NCBI GenBank assembly: GCA_001579985.1
Contig: LRSR01002513.1
Span: 1-23,270, forward strand
Direction: 5' to 3'
DNA: 23,270 bases
Source of the DNA: Hypsibius dujardini
Lineage: Eukaryota; Tardigrada; Eutardigrada; Parachela; Hypsibiidae
A program made the translations under genes and the position numbers. Positions 1-9,755 of the stretch are shown here, in pieces. The notes beneath the pieces were generated by a model. It did no database searches and was not told where the DNA came from. It saw nothing but the letters and a program-made list of their open reading frames with translations. Every line of letters starts with the position of its first letter. Position 1 is the first letter of the stretch.

Positions 1-108
1 AAACGTACCCCCTAACCCTACAATTAATTTGGTACTAGTGCATGCCCGTGACACATGGTTAAGAACCTAAAAATGATAGGGAAAGGAAAGAAGACATTTT
101 ACTTGCAG

Positions 109-312
109 GTGTTCTGTTGGTGTAGCAGCAAGCTGTTTCAAGATGGCACGTTGACGGTCTTTCATGAAATTCGAAGATTTCTAGCTTTCGGGAAAAGGAG
201 CGACAAAGTTGCGCCGGACTTCGTCAAACAAAATCAATCTGCAGGTGTGTCGGAGGTTGGTCCTGAGCGTCAAAAGACTGACGCAATGGAGCTGAAGGTT
301 TCAAGATATTAG
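109..312 (+). CDS. Receptor copy 0: last exon (helix 8 and C-terminal tail) of a class A GPCR-like gene, 5' part outside window
   Basis: This is exon 3 of the receptor family repeated through the window. A splice acceptor (acttgcag) ends at 108, and the exon opens in phase 0 with GTG TTC TGT TGG TGT AGC. It encodes VFCWCSSKLFQDGT, which in intact copies follows the NP of TM7 and forms helix 8. The exon runs 67 codons to TAG at 310-312 and ends in MELKVSRY, the end shared by all copies. The tail between helix 8 and that end is diverged from the other copies. Exons 1 and 2 must lie left of the window, so it is not known whether this copy is functional. The reading frame is open and the acceptor is intact. 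Confidence 0.75.
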   Translation: MFCWCSSKLFQDGTLTVFHEIRRFLAFGKRSDKVAPDFVKQNQSAGVSEVGPERQKTDAMELKVSRY

Positions 313-2067
313 CGACTCCTGTACATCGTGCTGGTTTATTCCTACAAAACTGGCAAGAACTCCTGTATTAATTTACCCTAGATGAGGCGGAGCAAACACT
401 TATGCCAAAAAGTAATCATATTTGTCCTCTTCCATTCCTACGCATGTGTGCAAATGGCTGCTGAGTGAATTAATATTACATCATCTAACAATCCTTTCCT
501 TGAGACCGAACTACGTTAAAATTTAGTAACACATTTTTCAGCTTGACCGTGGTTGGAGGCGGTTGCGTCCTCCCGGGAGGGGGGGGGGCTGGGTTCTAGA
601 GAGGTGTGGGATTGTCAGTTTTCTTGAAGTCTGTGGGTTATTCGGTTCATCTTTTAACCATGATAAAACGAAGTAAGGTTCCAGAAATAAGGTTAGTGGA
701 CAGCACGCTCAGCTCATTGAACTGGGTATCATACTCGGGGTTACAACATTATAGCAATTTGCCTTCTTCCGAACAAGAGATTAGTTCATAGGTTCGCAAG
801 ATCCCCGACTGGTGCCTTAGCGAGCGCGCGATCTAATTATTGGAAATTCAGATCCGCTGTTGCACACAGAACTGAATGACGACATACTGTAAAGAGATCC
901 GCTGCACCAAGTCACACGAGATTTTGCACGTCCCATCCGGGCAACCAAGAACTGTGGCTCATCCCTCGATATATGATTTCACAACGAGGCGTGTACTTAA
1001 TGGATCATGTGATAGGTTTTGGTATTCGTCGCCAGAAAACATACCTAATTGTAAGCCGATTATGAGTGCAAAAATAACCACGGACCGCAGTAGCGGATTA
1101 ACCGTTGGGCCCATTGGACTTTTGTCATCCCCCTGGCCGGGGGGGGGGGATAAAATTCTCAGGCTTTCGGGATGTTAAAGCTTGCCCCCCTCGGCCCGAC
1201 AGAGGGGGCGGGGGCTATTTTTTTACCACCCCTCCATCAGTCTTGCCATCCCCTATGGGCCGACCTCAATCCACCACTGACTCGGGGCTGTTCATTTGAA
1301 AAACGCTTCTCCATAGTTAGTCTAGGCTTTCTGTCCCAACCTGTTTCACGATACTTGAGACCTAATATCCGGTCCTTGTGCAACTCTCCAATTTAAAGCA
1401 TGAATGCCTCGCCTAGTTCATGCACGTCAGTGTGACCTTATTAGGACATGCGACGTATGAAGTAGTTCAGGTTTCTCTAGACGCGATATCTGTATTACTA
1501 ATGACCAATCAAAGGTTTTCAGTTAGTTGAGTAGGGTTGCATAACCTCCGTCATACGACAAATAATTCTATAATTTACTGTACTCGTTCAAGTCCAATGG
1601 CGGGCGCCATATGTTTCGTCGCGGGAGGGAGGATGAGCATGTCTTTTGCGCCTACAGATGCCTCCCCCACAGTGCTCAGCGAGTGAGCTACCCAAAATTA
1701 TGACAAACTACAACAAAATTGTTGTGCGCAGGGTTAAAATTGCAATTTATTGTAAAAAGAATAATACCGAAATGTCGCGATCTCAAGTGACACTTTTTTG
1801 CCCTACCCATAATTTTAACCAAACCGAGCTTGATCTATTCAGTGCCGTTCACCAAATTAGCATTGTAGGGACAAATGTATGGAAAAGCACGACTATACAA
1901 TCAAACAATCAACGCGGAGGAAATAACTCTTTTCACTCAACAATTCCGGCTTTCACGAAGGAATTCCCGATGCACTCCTCGGTGATATTATATGCGGCGC
2001 ATAAATAACGGTTAGGAGCTCTGAAAGAGTGAAGACTGCGACAGTAAATCAATCAATGGCTTATTAC
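313..2067. other. Intergenic stretch without a recognisable gene
   Basis: I find no family resemblance in the short open frames here; the longest is 120 codons at 1646-2008 (+). The stretch has a G-tract near 580-590 and a strongly C/G-skewed block at about 1108-1260. In that block GCCCCC at 1184-1189 can pair with either of two GGGGGC copies at 1204-1215. No promoter, poly(A) signal or RNA gene could be supported. Confidence 0.5.
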
Positions 2068-2258
2068 CTGTTCCAAGGGTGAAGTATTGACTTCGGAATT
2101 CCGGGCACTTGCGCATATTTTCTAACCGACAACTTCGAGTCCTTAAAAGCTTGGAACACCTTAGCCGCTTTAGGAAATGTGTAGATCAGACGTGGAGGGG
2201 ACATTTTTAAAAGAACAAGTGAACATGCGAATGAATCTATAACCAACGGCTGTAGCAA
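2068..2258 (-). pseudogene. Fragment with a transposase-type helix-turn-helix domain
   Basis: The - strand frame contains KVFQAFKDSKLSVRKYAQ followed by GIPKSILHPW. This resembles the helix-turn-helix at the N-terminus of pogo/Tc5/CENP-B-like or other HTH_Tnp/psq-type transposases, whose usual form is 'SxRxxAxxxGIPKSTLxxW'. The frame ends with CCTTGGAACAG directly before GTAATA (donor GT at 2067-2066), which could be a real splice donor. No DDE domain was found on the - strand nearby. It is read as a relic of a transposable element or a domesticated exon. The family call rests on pattern memory only. Confidence 0.35.
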
Positions 2259-3598
2259 ACGAAATTAAAAACATACATTTTGATAACTGATACGAATCAA
2301 TCAATCGAGCACAACGAGTATATGTATGAAATCAGCCAATCAGAGAAGAGTGAATCAGATTGAACGTTCAATCGAGTACAAGGCCATATCGAGGGAGGCG
2401 GGGCTTAACTGTCCCTTGAGATCGCGACGGTACATTATCATGATACATTTCCAAAACACCCTTGTGAGCTCCATCGTGCAATTAGAAACTTATGCGTCCG
2501 TACAGTTTTGCAGCGGTTCATTTACGTAATCGCCCGAATACCTTGTCTCGGATATTTATCAGGAAGGCAGGCCAGTCATGTAAAGCAATTGTTTAAGGGC
2601 AACCCGGCGCTTTGATTCAGGTACATGTGATGTTTACAGACATTGCTATGATCCTCATTCCTCTTCTCATTCACTCTATTTCACATCTTTTTAGCGTAAA
2701 AAATGTTTGTCCAAAATGATGGCCATTGCAAAAACCACAACAAAATCATGTGACCAGAGTTTTACCCTTGGAACAACAAAACCGAAGTTGAGCCGAATCT
2801 ATTCATAAAAAGTTCAAGCTACTCAATTTTGATAATCATTTGAAGCAGCAAACGTGATTTAATTATGACAATTAAATTGGATTAAAATCAGGATTAACTG
2901 TTTGGAAGATATTTGGATTTGAATTGGCGACCCAGGGCAAGTCGATCCCGAAATAGTTCATCCCAAGGTTTGCCGCCATGGATTTTCATAGGGAAACAGC
3001 TGACACATAAGCCACGAGTCTTCAAGGTAGGAAATTCAAATGTCATCAGGTTACGTTAAAGAAATACAGACCGCAGTGTGGCATTAGGATAGGAAACGAC
3101 CGGGATTCAAAATGGTTCAAAAGAGAGTTAGCGGCCGAGAAACCCATGTGTGTTACAGGGAAAGCGCCGTTTGTTACCTCTTGTGATGCGCGTAAGCGCC
3201 CCCTGTAAGCCTTCACATTATGCAGGGAGAGTGTCATTTCTCGTGAGATGAGGGCACCACTATTGATATATTACCCTAAGGTGAGCTCAATTGTACGGAA
3301 CTTGAGCAGATCTGCAATGAGAAATCAGAATGACTCGAATAGTCATTAGTCAAAATACACTAACACAGTCTATCTCTACAGGTGATACAGTACATCACCG
3401 TGATTCGGTTTCCGCCAATGTACACGCAGTATCCTATATACTGCAGTGATTCCAAACGAGCGGTTCCCATTTAGTATAGCGGTATACTTACATCATATAC
3501 ATCACTCCTTGTCACACAATAAATAATTCCACAATTTCAATGGTGGGCACTAAATTTTGAAATCTATCAGACCACTTGAAACGGGACAAGCAAGTGCT
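2259..3598. other. Intergenic stretch without a recognisable gene
   Basis: Open frames here are short (under 70 codons), on both strands, and match nothing I know. I see no repeat array, RNA gene or strong promoter. It lies upstream of the dead receptor copy and would have held its promoter region. Confidence 0.45.
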
Positions 3599-3634
3599 AT
3601 TAACGCTGGGACCAATATTAACGCTGGGCTGATT
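3599..3634. repeat. 18-bp tandem duplication beside the dead receptor exon 1
   Basis: ATTAACGCTGGG occurs at 3599-3610 and again at 3617-3628, giving an 18-bp period. It occupies the place where the N-terminal extracellular codons of exon 1 are expected. No ATG in the right place for a receptor start remains. Confidence 0.6.
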
Positions 3635-3645
3635 AATATTAAAAC

Positions 3646-4640
3646 GGTGGACCATCGATGTCCTCCTCAACAGCTGCGGAGCTCTGGCTAACGTGCTGCT
3701 GCTGTTGACCCTCACTTTCCACAAACCGTTGCGTCAGTCCACCGGCTCATCCCTCATCATTCACATCGTCTGCCTGGACATTTGTTTGTGCCTTCGCAGT
3801 GCCTGCCAACGCTATTCCCATCTACCTCGGTCCGCGATACCAACTGCCACGCGGGTATTGCTTTTATCAGAATCTGTACGTCCAAATGATGTACCAAACT
3901 GAAATGTACGCAGCCCCTCTGCTGGCCCTTAATCGCGTCGTAGACACAGTTTCTCCCCGCCTCGTAGTTCGTATGACAACAAAAACGCCCATTTTGAGGA
4001 TGAACGTTCTGTCGTGGATGATTGCGCTTGTGACTAATCTGCTGCTGGCACTGGATAACATGGCATACCACCTTGTCGACAACCGTTCCAATGGAGGATG
4101 TACCTTTTTATTGACTGGGAAGGGTCCGAATGTCCCACTGGCCAACACCATCGTAGGCATCTACATCCCGACTGCGGTGATTGGGATTTCTTATGCGATG
4201 TTTCTCCTGAAGACTTGCCGGCACCATTCGAGACCTCAGAGTGGTAGCAGAATTTGTCGACGGAGGCTGGAGCTGTCGCGGACGATGCTGATTCTCTTTA
4301 TGTGGCATTGTGCCTCCCTATCTCGTCAGTTTTAGGTTGGAACTCTTCCCGAGGCAGTACCTCGCAAGCTTGGAGCTCCAACTGACGCGCAAGCTCTTGA
4401 CAAACAGCTGTAGTGCTGTTGACCTAGTAAATATAATGGAACAAATTTTGTTTCTAGATTATATAATTGAGATAAATGAGCAGGTCAAGCGTTATGTCTA
4501 TTTTTAGGTGTTTTTGTTGGTGTAGCGGCCAGCTTTTTTAAGAGGGCACACGAACAGTGCACACGAACAGTATTGTGTGACATACGGGGCTGCTTTTGTT
4601 GCCTGTAACAAAACGGAAAGGTCGCGCCGGATGCTTCAAA
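3646..4640 (+). pseudogene. Receptor pseudogene 1: frameshifted copy lacking intron 1 but keeping a short intron 2
   Basis: Homology to the intact receptors starts at GGTGGACC (TM1) and continues through TM1-TM2 (LLLLTLTFHKPLRQST, about 3693). It then runs without a break into exon 2 (YLGPRYQLPRGYC, about 3820-3860): the intron present here in every other copy is missing. Frame changes are visible in TM1, in TM2 (between about 3780 and 3800) and in TM6 (about 4315-4340). TM7 reads NSCSAVDL instead of NSCSAINP. A second intron of only 81 bp (4427-4507) has GT and AG ends. Exon 3 starts at 4508 but has an extra T that brings TAG into frame after five codons, and a 13-bp duplication follows. The homology fades near 4640, where transposon-derived sequence begins. 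Non-functional as a full receptor. Confidence 0.88.
4546..4571. repeat. 13-bp tandem duplication inside dead exon 3
   Basis: GCACACGAACAGT is present twice head to tail, at 4546-4558 and 4559-4571. Intact copies have one equivalent segment. Thirteen is not a multiple of three, so this is one more frame change in pseudogene 1. Confidence 0.85.
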
Positions 4641-4649
4641 GTTAAAACT

Positions 4650-4889
4650 ATTCAGAAAAAAGCAGAAAAAAGCAGAGTCATGAACAGCTGCAAAAACAGC
4701 TGATAAGAATTCGAATTCGGTTACTTTAGACACTTTCCCTGCGCTTAAGTCATCAGTTGATGCAGTCTTATACACAGGTAAACTGCTATTTGTTTTTCGA
4801 AATCGCGAGATAAGCCAATTTTTTGTGAGCCACACGGTTCAGTTACCTGCAATTCGTATTATCGAGAAACATTCAGACATAAAACTGTA
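4650..4889 (-). mobile_element. Decayed, inverted relative of the neighbouring 707-bp inverted-repeat element
   Basis: Bases 4672-4767 are the reverse complement of 5051-5146, with about seven mismatches in 96. A second block, 4841-4870, is the reverse complement of 5011-5040. Between the two blocks this copy has about 70 bp that the 707-bp element lacks. ACTGTA at 4884-4889 could be the remains of its terminal repeat. It lies in opposite orientation to the neighbour and abuts the degraded end of receptor pseudogene 1. The homology is clear; the exact ends are not. Confidence 0.65.
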
Positions 4890-4920
4890 ATCTTTCGAAA
4901 CACAAAATAGTAAACTGATG

Positions 4921-5627
4921 TACAGTCAGCCCCAAGAAAAACTCTCCTTGCACAACATAGACTTTTTGCGCATAGAGAGAGATGGGGTGCGACAAGTGTG
5001 CCAATAAAATGTTCTCGATATTACGAGTTGCAGGGAATTTAATTTAACTGGGCTGCATCAACTGATGACTTAAGTGCAGGGAAAGTGCCTAAAGTAACCG
5101 AATTCAAATTCTTATCAGCTGTTTTTGCAGCAGTTCATGACTGTGATTTTTTCTGCCGTTGCTGTCGCTCTTGATTGGCTTGATTTAGTAAAGTTGTTTT
5201 CAAAATGATCAACAGAAGGCAAATTCCTTCTGAAGCAGCAATGACAGTTCATGCTGCAGGACTCCATGCCTGCACGGATTGATAAATTTATGCAGGATTC
5301 CGGTTTTCGATTGGGGTATTGAGGTTTAAACGTTTTAAAGTCTAGTAATTTACTTTGTTTTTCAATGTGTCTGTGATGTTTAAATTTTCCGGTTCCGAAT
5401 TTTTTTTTCTCATAGTTTGAATTGTTCAATTTTTTAATCCTGTTATCTAATTTTTGTATTGTTTGCTTGTTCGTGTTTTAATTCCAAATAAAATATATGA
5501 TTATGCATTACTTGTACACTACATGTTCTGATTGGTCGTACAGAAACGGTGCAATTTAGGGCGGAGTTTTCAGTCAGTTTGAGCAGCAAAAGTCACGTGA
5601 TGAGAGTTCTTCTTGGGGCTGACTGTA
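4921..5627. mobile_element. 707-bp non-autonomous DNA transposon (MITE-like) with terminal inverted repeats
   Basis: The left end begins TACAGTCAGCCCCAAGAA (from 4921). The right end (5602-5627) is its reverse complement, TTCTTGGGGCTGACTGTA, and the repeat extends to 26 bp with one mismatch. TA at both extremes fits a TA target-site duplication, as in Tc1/mariner-type elements. The interior has no transposase: the longest frame (5115-5429, - strand, 104 codons) is lysine/serine-rich and unlike any transposase I know. It is therefore probably moved in trans. Superfamily assignment is inference from the TA ends. Confidence 0.72.
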
Positions 5628-7133
5628 CTGCGAACTCAACCATTGTACTGTACTGTAAATAAAACCAGAGCACGCATAGTTATTCTTTAAGGCGCACATT
5701 TTTTGTGTGCAACCAAGAGGAACCGACAGCGAGTCTTCGTTTTTTCGCGTAGTGTAGCTTTGATTTGATCATGGCTATAGCAATAGTATTGATCAGAAAA
5801 TATGGCACAAATTGGCAAAATAAAACAAGCAAGTCTGTTATCGTAAACACAAAGAAGGATAAGACGTTTATCACATTTCAACTGCGAGAGAGTCGGTGCA
5901 TAGGCACTGGCCCTTTCCCCGATCCCCATCCCAATCCCCGGCAGTCAACATGTAGTCCTGGTTGAAGTGGTTGGCGACTTTGAGATCGAAACTCGTACCG
6001 CGCGCGGTGCGAAGAGGTGACGCGGAGATGTCCGCACCATTCCGCGTAAAAATGAGGCATTTTTTTGTGTTCTCAGTAGTGGCAAGCTAATTTTTAAAAA
6101 CAATATTTGGCCAGTTTTTACTAATTTTTCTTGATGCTCTACAAATGATTTTAAAAGATTTGAATACAGAGAAAAAATTAAGTTTTTGAATTGTATTTAT
6201 CTACATTAAAATGTTTGACAGAGATTTATAAAATATTTAAAATAGTCCAATAAGCGGAGCAATTCCGCGTCGCATCCCGGAAATGAAATTTCCGCGTCGT
6301 ACCGCGCGGAATTCAGGATTGCCACTTCCGTATGATTCCGCGCCACGTAATATTATAGATTTTTTTTGCGTCCGCGACGGAAAAGTCACGCGGTTTTGAT
6401 CTTGAGTATTTTATTATTTGCGATCATGATGAATTTCAGCAACGCTTGTTATCCCCCCCCCCCACACACTTTGGCAGTCATTAAAAGCTCCCACCCTCTT
6501 GTTATAACCTTTATTACCGTATCCTCCCGGTCTCAAGGGACACCTAAGCACCGCCCCCGTGCCACATGTACACGCGCGTACAGTTTAAATTGAGGCGCAC
6601 ACACACGCACACACGCAGACACATATTTAGATTTCCACACAGTGCACCACTCCACATAGTGCACGTACAAATGCACACAGGTTCAAAATTAAAAAGCAGG
6701 CACCGTCGGGATGAACGCCCTAGGGCATAAAACTGTCCCTTGAGGCCGAGAAGATACGGTAAACTTGGGATTTTATATTAGTTAACATGACGTATGTTCA
6801 GTTCATTGGTGCAGACACCTACATTATTAACGTAAATGATATGATGCTGACTGTTCACGGAAGTCAGCTCAAGGTCTTCCCACCCACGTTCAAATCAAAA
6901 TATTATTAACCTTGTCTACAAGGACCTTCTCAGCAAGGAGCAAGGAGATGCCTTACAATCGTTTTCCGCATGAAAGGTGCGTCCATTCACAAAATATTTA
7001 ACCATACAGCTGAACTAATCAGAGACCATATATGTGTAGTACATGCACGACACTTTTAACCTTCAGGATTCTGTATATAAGCATCCTGTTCGTAGGGATA
7101 ATATTCATTATCATATGTTTTTTTCCTGTTGCT
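5628..7133. other. Intergenic stretch with small repeats, no recognisable gene
   Basis: Contents include four copies of TTCCGCG (6040, 6263, 6290, 6336) and one inverted copy (6305-6311). There is an 8-bp inverted pair AGTGGCAA (6078-6085) / TTGCCACT (6319-6326), and a CA-rich tract at about 6595-6640. A 66-codon frame at 5765-5965 matches nothing recognisable. A TATA-like TATATAA at 7074-7080 lies about 220 bp before the next receptor ATG. Confidence 0.45.
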
Positions 7134-7145
7134 AACCAGATATAA
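7134..7145 (+). promoter_or_regulatory. AACCAGATATAA motif upstream of receptor A, shared with the exon 1 relic
   Basis: AACCAGATATAA lies 157-168 bp before the receptor A start codon. It recurs at 11076-11087, at a similar distance (about 140 bp) before the ATG of the exon 1 relic. GATATAA is TATA-like, so this may be the core promoter. A shared ancestral sequence without function is also possible. Confidence 0.4.
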
Positions 7146-7180
7146 GAATATATTTTCAATATGCCGTAATCACCAGTTTA

Positions 7181-7254
7181 AGACTTTCCATTGATCATTT
7201 AGTTAAACACGTTTCAGAGACTTTCCATTGATCATTCAGTTAAACACGTTTCAG
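7181..7254. repeat. Two-unit 37-bp tandem duplication just upstream of receptor A
   Basis: Units 7181-7217 and 7218-7254 both start AGACTTTCCATTGATCATT and end AAACACGTTTCAG. They differ at a single position (T/C). The second unit ends 47 bp before the ATG at 7302, so the duplication lies in the 5' untranslated region or proximal promoter. The near identity means it is recent. Confidence 0.92.
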
Positions 7255-7301
7255 AGGCAGAGTTTGAGAACAGAAATTCCCAGTAAGCAGCTGCTTACAA
7301 T

Positions 7302-9755
7302 ATGAACAATTCTACCGATTTCAAGATTGGAACTAATTTTACCAATGTCACAAACAACTTCCGGCAGGATATTCCAATCCTTGGTTGGACCATCGCAGTC
7401 CTTCTCACTAACAGCTGCGGAGCCCTCGCCAACATCCTTCTGCTGCTGACCCTCATCCTCCACAAACCTCTGCGTCAATCCTCCAGCTCATCTCTCATCG
7501 TCCACACCGTCTGCCTTGACCTTTATATCAGCTCCTTTGCGGTCCCTGTCACCGTAATTCCCATCTTCCTCGGCCCGCTGTACGAGTGGAAGGAATAAAA
7601 CAACTAAACTAAAAATGTCTATAACAAAAATAAGTATCCTCTCACTAATTGTCCATATTTTTCTTCCGTGTCTTAAACAGATTAAACAAAAAAATAGTTA
7701 TATGAGATTTAAGTGTAGAAACTTAAAAATAACATGAATATGCAACAAATTTTGACAAAAATTAAGCTAGAGGTAGAAGCAAATACAAAAACAATAAACT
7801 AAAAGCTTTGTAACTAAAGATTTGAATTAAAGAAAACCATTAGTCTGTTTACTGCGACTAAAACTTAATGGAGATGTTCAGTGACTACCAAAATTAAATT
7901 AAATTTGAAGTCGCTTGGAATTAAGATGGCTTAATCTAAGACATCAAAGCCAGCTAACTTCGATTAAAATTAAATCGAGGCATTCAGTGATTAAAAGTAA
8001 TTCATCTGGAACTCGTTAGTTGCCAAGATCTCCTGACTTCTCTCCCACTTAAAAAACTACTTACCTAACTAATTTAGCCTTTGCCATTTAGGTACGAGCT
8101 GCCACAATGGTTCTGCCAGTATCAGTTTCTATACGTGCAAATGGTCTACCAGATTGAAATGTACGCGGCCACCATGCTAGCACTTCATCGCGTCGCTGCT
8201 GCCGTTTCTCCGCGCTTCTTTATCCATATGACCTCAACAGCTGCCATGATCTTGATGAACGCTCTGCCTTGGGTCATCGCTATGGTAAACTGCTTGCTAC
8301 CAGCAGTTGGAAACATGGGATATCAAATGGTGTTTAACCAGTTGAATGGTGGATGTATGTATTCTGTGAATGGGACGGCCGGTGCGGCCTTAGCGCTGGC
8401 GAACACTTCCGTGGGCATTTATTTTCCCACAGCAGTGATGGGGGCTGCGTATGGGGTCTTTCTCCTAGAGACGTGGCGTCATTCTGGGCTGCAGATGAGC
8501 AGAGCCCGTCGTCGGAGACTGGAGCTGTCGCGGACCATGCTGATTCTATTTGTCTGGCATTGTGTCTCACTGTATCCGTCAAGTATCATGGTTGGCCTCT
8601 TTCCCAATGTCTTTGCCTCAAATTTGGGGCTTCAACTGGCGTTCAAATATTTGGGGAACAGCTGCAGCGCAATTAATCCGGTAAGTTTAGCGGGTACTTG
8701 TTATCAGTGCCTGTACGGATCAGGGCTTGGTTAGTGGTTACTCTCTTTGTGTGCTCGTATCTCTTCCCTCCCTGTATGCATGTCTGTGCTCTCCTCAATT
8801 TTTTTTTATGGTTTTGACCTGCATTCATATTTCGACCGTCGGCAATTGCGAGACCAAGATCAGTGTCCGAGAGTTGCAGCGTGAGTGCTGCACTACTCTC
8901 TCCCGTGTCTGTATTAAAATCCCCATATAAAAGTCCCTATAATTTCCCAATTGTGACAGTGTCATGAACAACGTCAATGAAACATCATTCATACTGCGAT
9001 AATGATTAAATTGCTACTGAAAAATATATTTCATCATTCTCACTTTGAGGCAGCAGAAATATGACTGTCCGTCGTTCGAACATAAATTAAGCAAAAAATT
9101 GTGTTTGTAGAAAGGGTTTGGAAAGACATTTCAAGGCCCGGTCGAGCTGGGACGCCAGGGCTGCTGCACGCGTTCAAATTTCGCGATTATAACGATTAGT
9201 TTAGCCTCGCCTCCGTCACACGTGCCACTATCATAAGTTAGCACTTAGCCAACACATACAGGCCGAGTGCGCTGCCCGGGTGTAAAAGACCGTTATATTC
9301 GTGGCACTACAGTGAAAAAGTGGGTGTCCAAGTGAACAGGATATTGTTGAATTGCAAACTCATCTGCATTTATTTATTCATTATTCTACATGCCTGTTAT
9401 CAAAATCAACATCCTTATTCCTGTGAATTAAAAAGAATATTCAGTGCCGATTCGCAAGAGCTGCCAAGACTAAACCATCCCTATCTGTAGCATATCTCAC
9501 GACAGACTACAGGGTTACAAATAAAACGGACATAAAATTGTGTTTTAGGTGTTCTGTTGGTGTAGCAGTAAGCTGTTCCAAGACGGAACACGAGCAGTGT
9601 TGCGTAAGCTGCGACGGTGTGTAAGTGGTGGCTGTCAGAGTGGCGGACAGGTCAAGCCATCCTCGACTGCTCGCGAGCATTCTGCAGGCGAGCCAACACG
9701 CAGTCTCGGACAGCCGAACGGCAACGGTATGGAGCTGACGGTATCAAGATATTAA
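7302..9755 (+). CDS. Receptor A: intact three-exon class A GPCR-like gene, 357 residues
   Basis: Exons are 7302-7579, 8092-8680 and 9549-9755, joined by introns of 512 and 868 bp with GT/AG ends; the frame is open throughout. The product is a seven-helix plasma-membrane receptor; its ligand is unknown. The N-terminus has sequons NNS, NST, NFT and NVT. Class A landmarks visible: N44 (TM1), D73 (TM2, CLDLY), C101 at the top of TM3 and C181 in loop 2 (disulfide pair), R126 25 residues after C101 as in rhodopsin, W153 (TM4), P205 and Y213 (TM5, FPTAVMGAAY), P255 (TM6), N288-P289 (TM7) and F299 (helix 8). Three switches are altered: HRV for DRY, SLYP for CWxP, NPVFC for NPxxY. The tail ends MELTVSRY. 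The ATG chosen matches that of copy C. Confidence 0.88.
7580..8091 (+). other. Intron 1 of receptor A, bounded by a GTACGAG direct repeat
   Basis: The exon/intron junction reads CCGCT|GTACGAG and the intron/exon junction reads TTTAG|GTACGAG. The seven bases at the start of the intron are therefore repeated exactly at the start of exon 2. The same arrangement, with GTAYGAG, is seen in copy C; copy D has the left half only in the window. Within the intron two diverged ~32-bp segments (about 7856 and 7963), each with TTCAGTGA, form a weak direct repeat. No coding sequence is recognised inside. Confidence 0.8.

Noticed and set aside
1-60. CCTAACCCTA near the left edge as telomeric repeat
   Set aside because: Only a single partial unit; no array follows.
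1184-1215. GCCCCC/GGGGGC stem as a terminator or CRISPR-like unit
   Set aside because: Simple C/G homopolymer runs in a eukaryotic setting; no repeat-spacer array exists in the window.
1646-2008. 120-codon + strand frame as a gene
   Set aside because: No recognisable domain, no splice or poly(A) support, and composition rich in N, S, T and K like surrounding DNA.
5115-5429. 104-codon - strand frame in the 707-bp element as a transposase
   Set aside because: No DDE/D motif or helix-turn-helix; the element is too short for a transposase and the frame is not conserved in its inverted relative.
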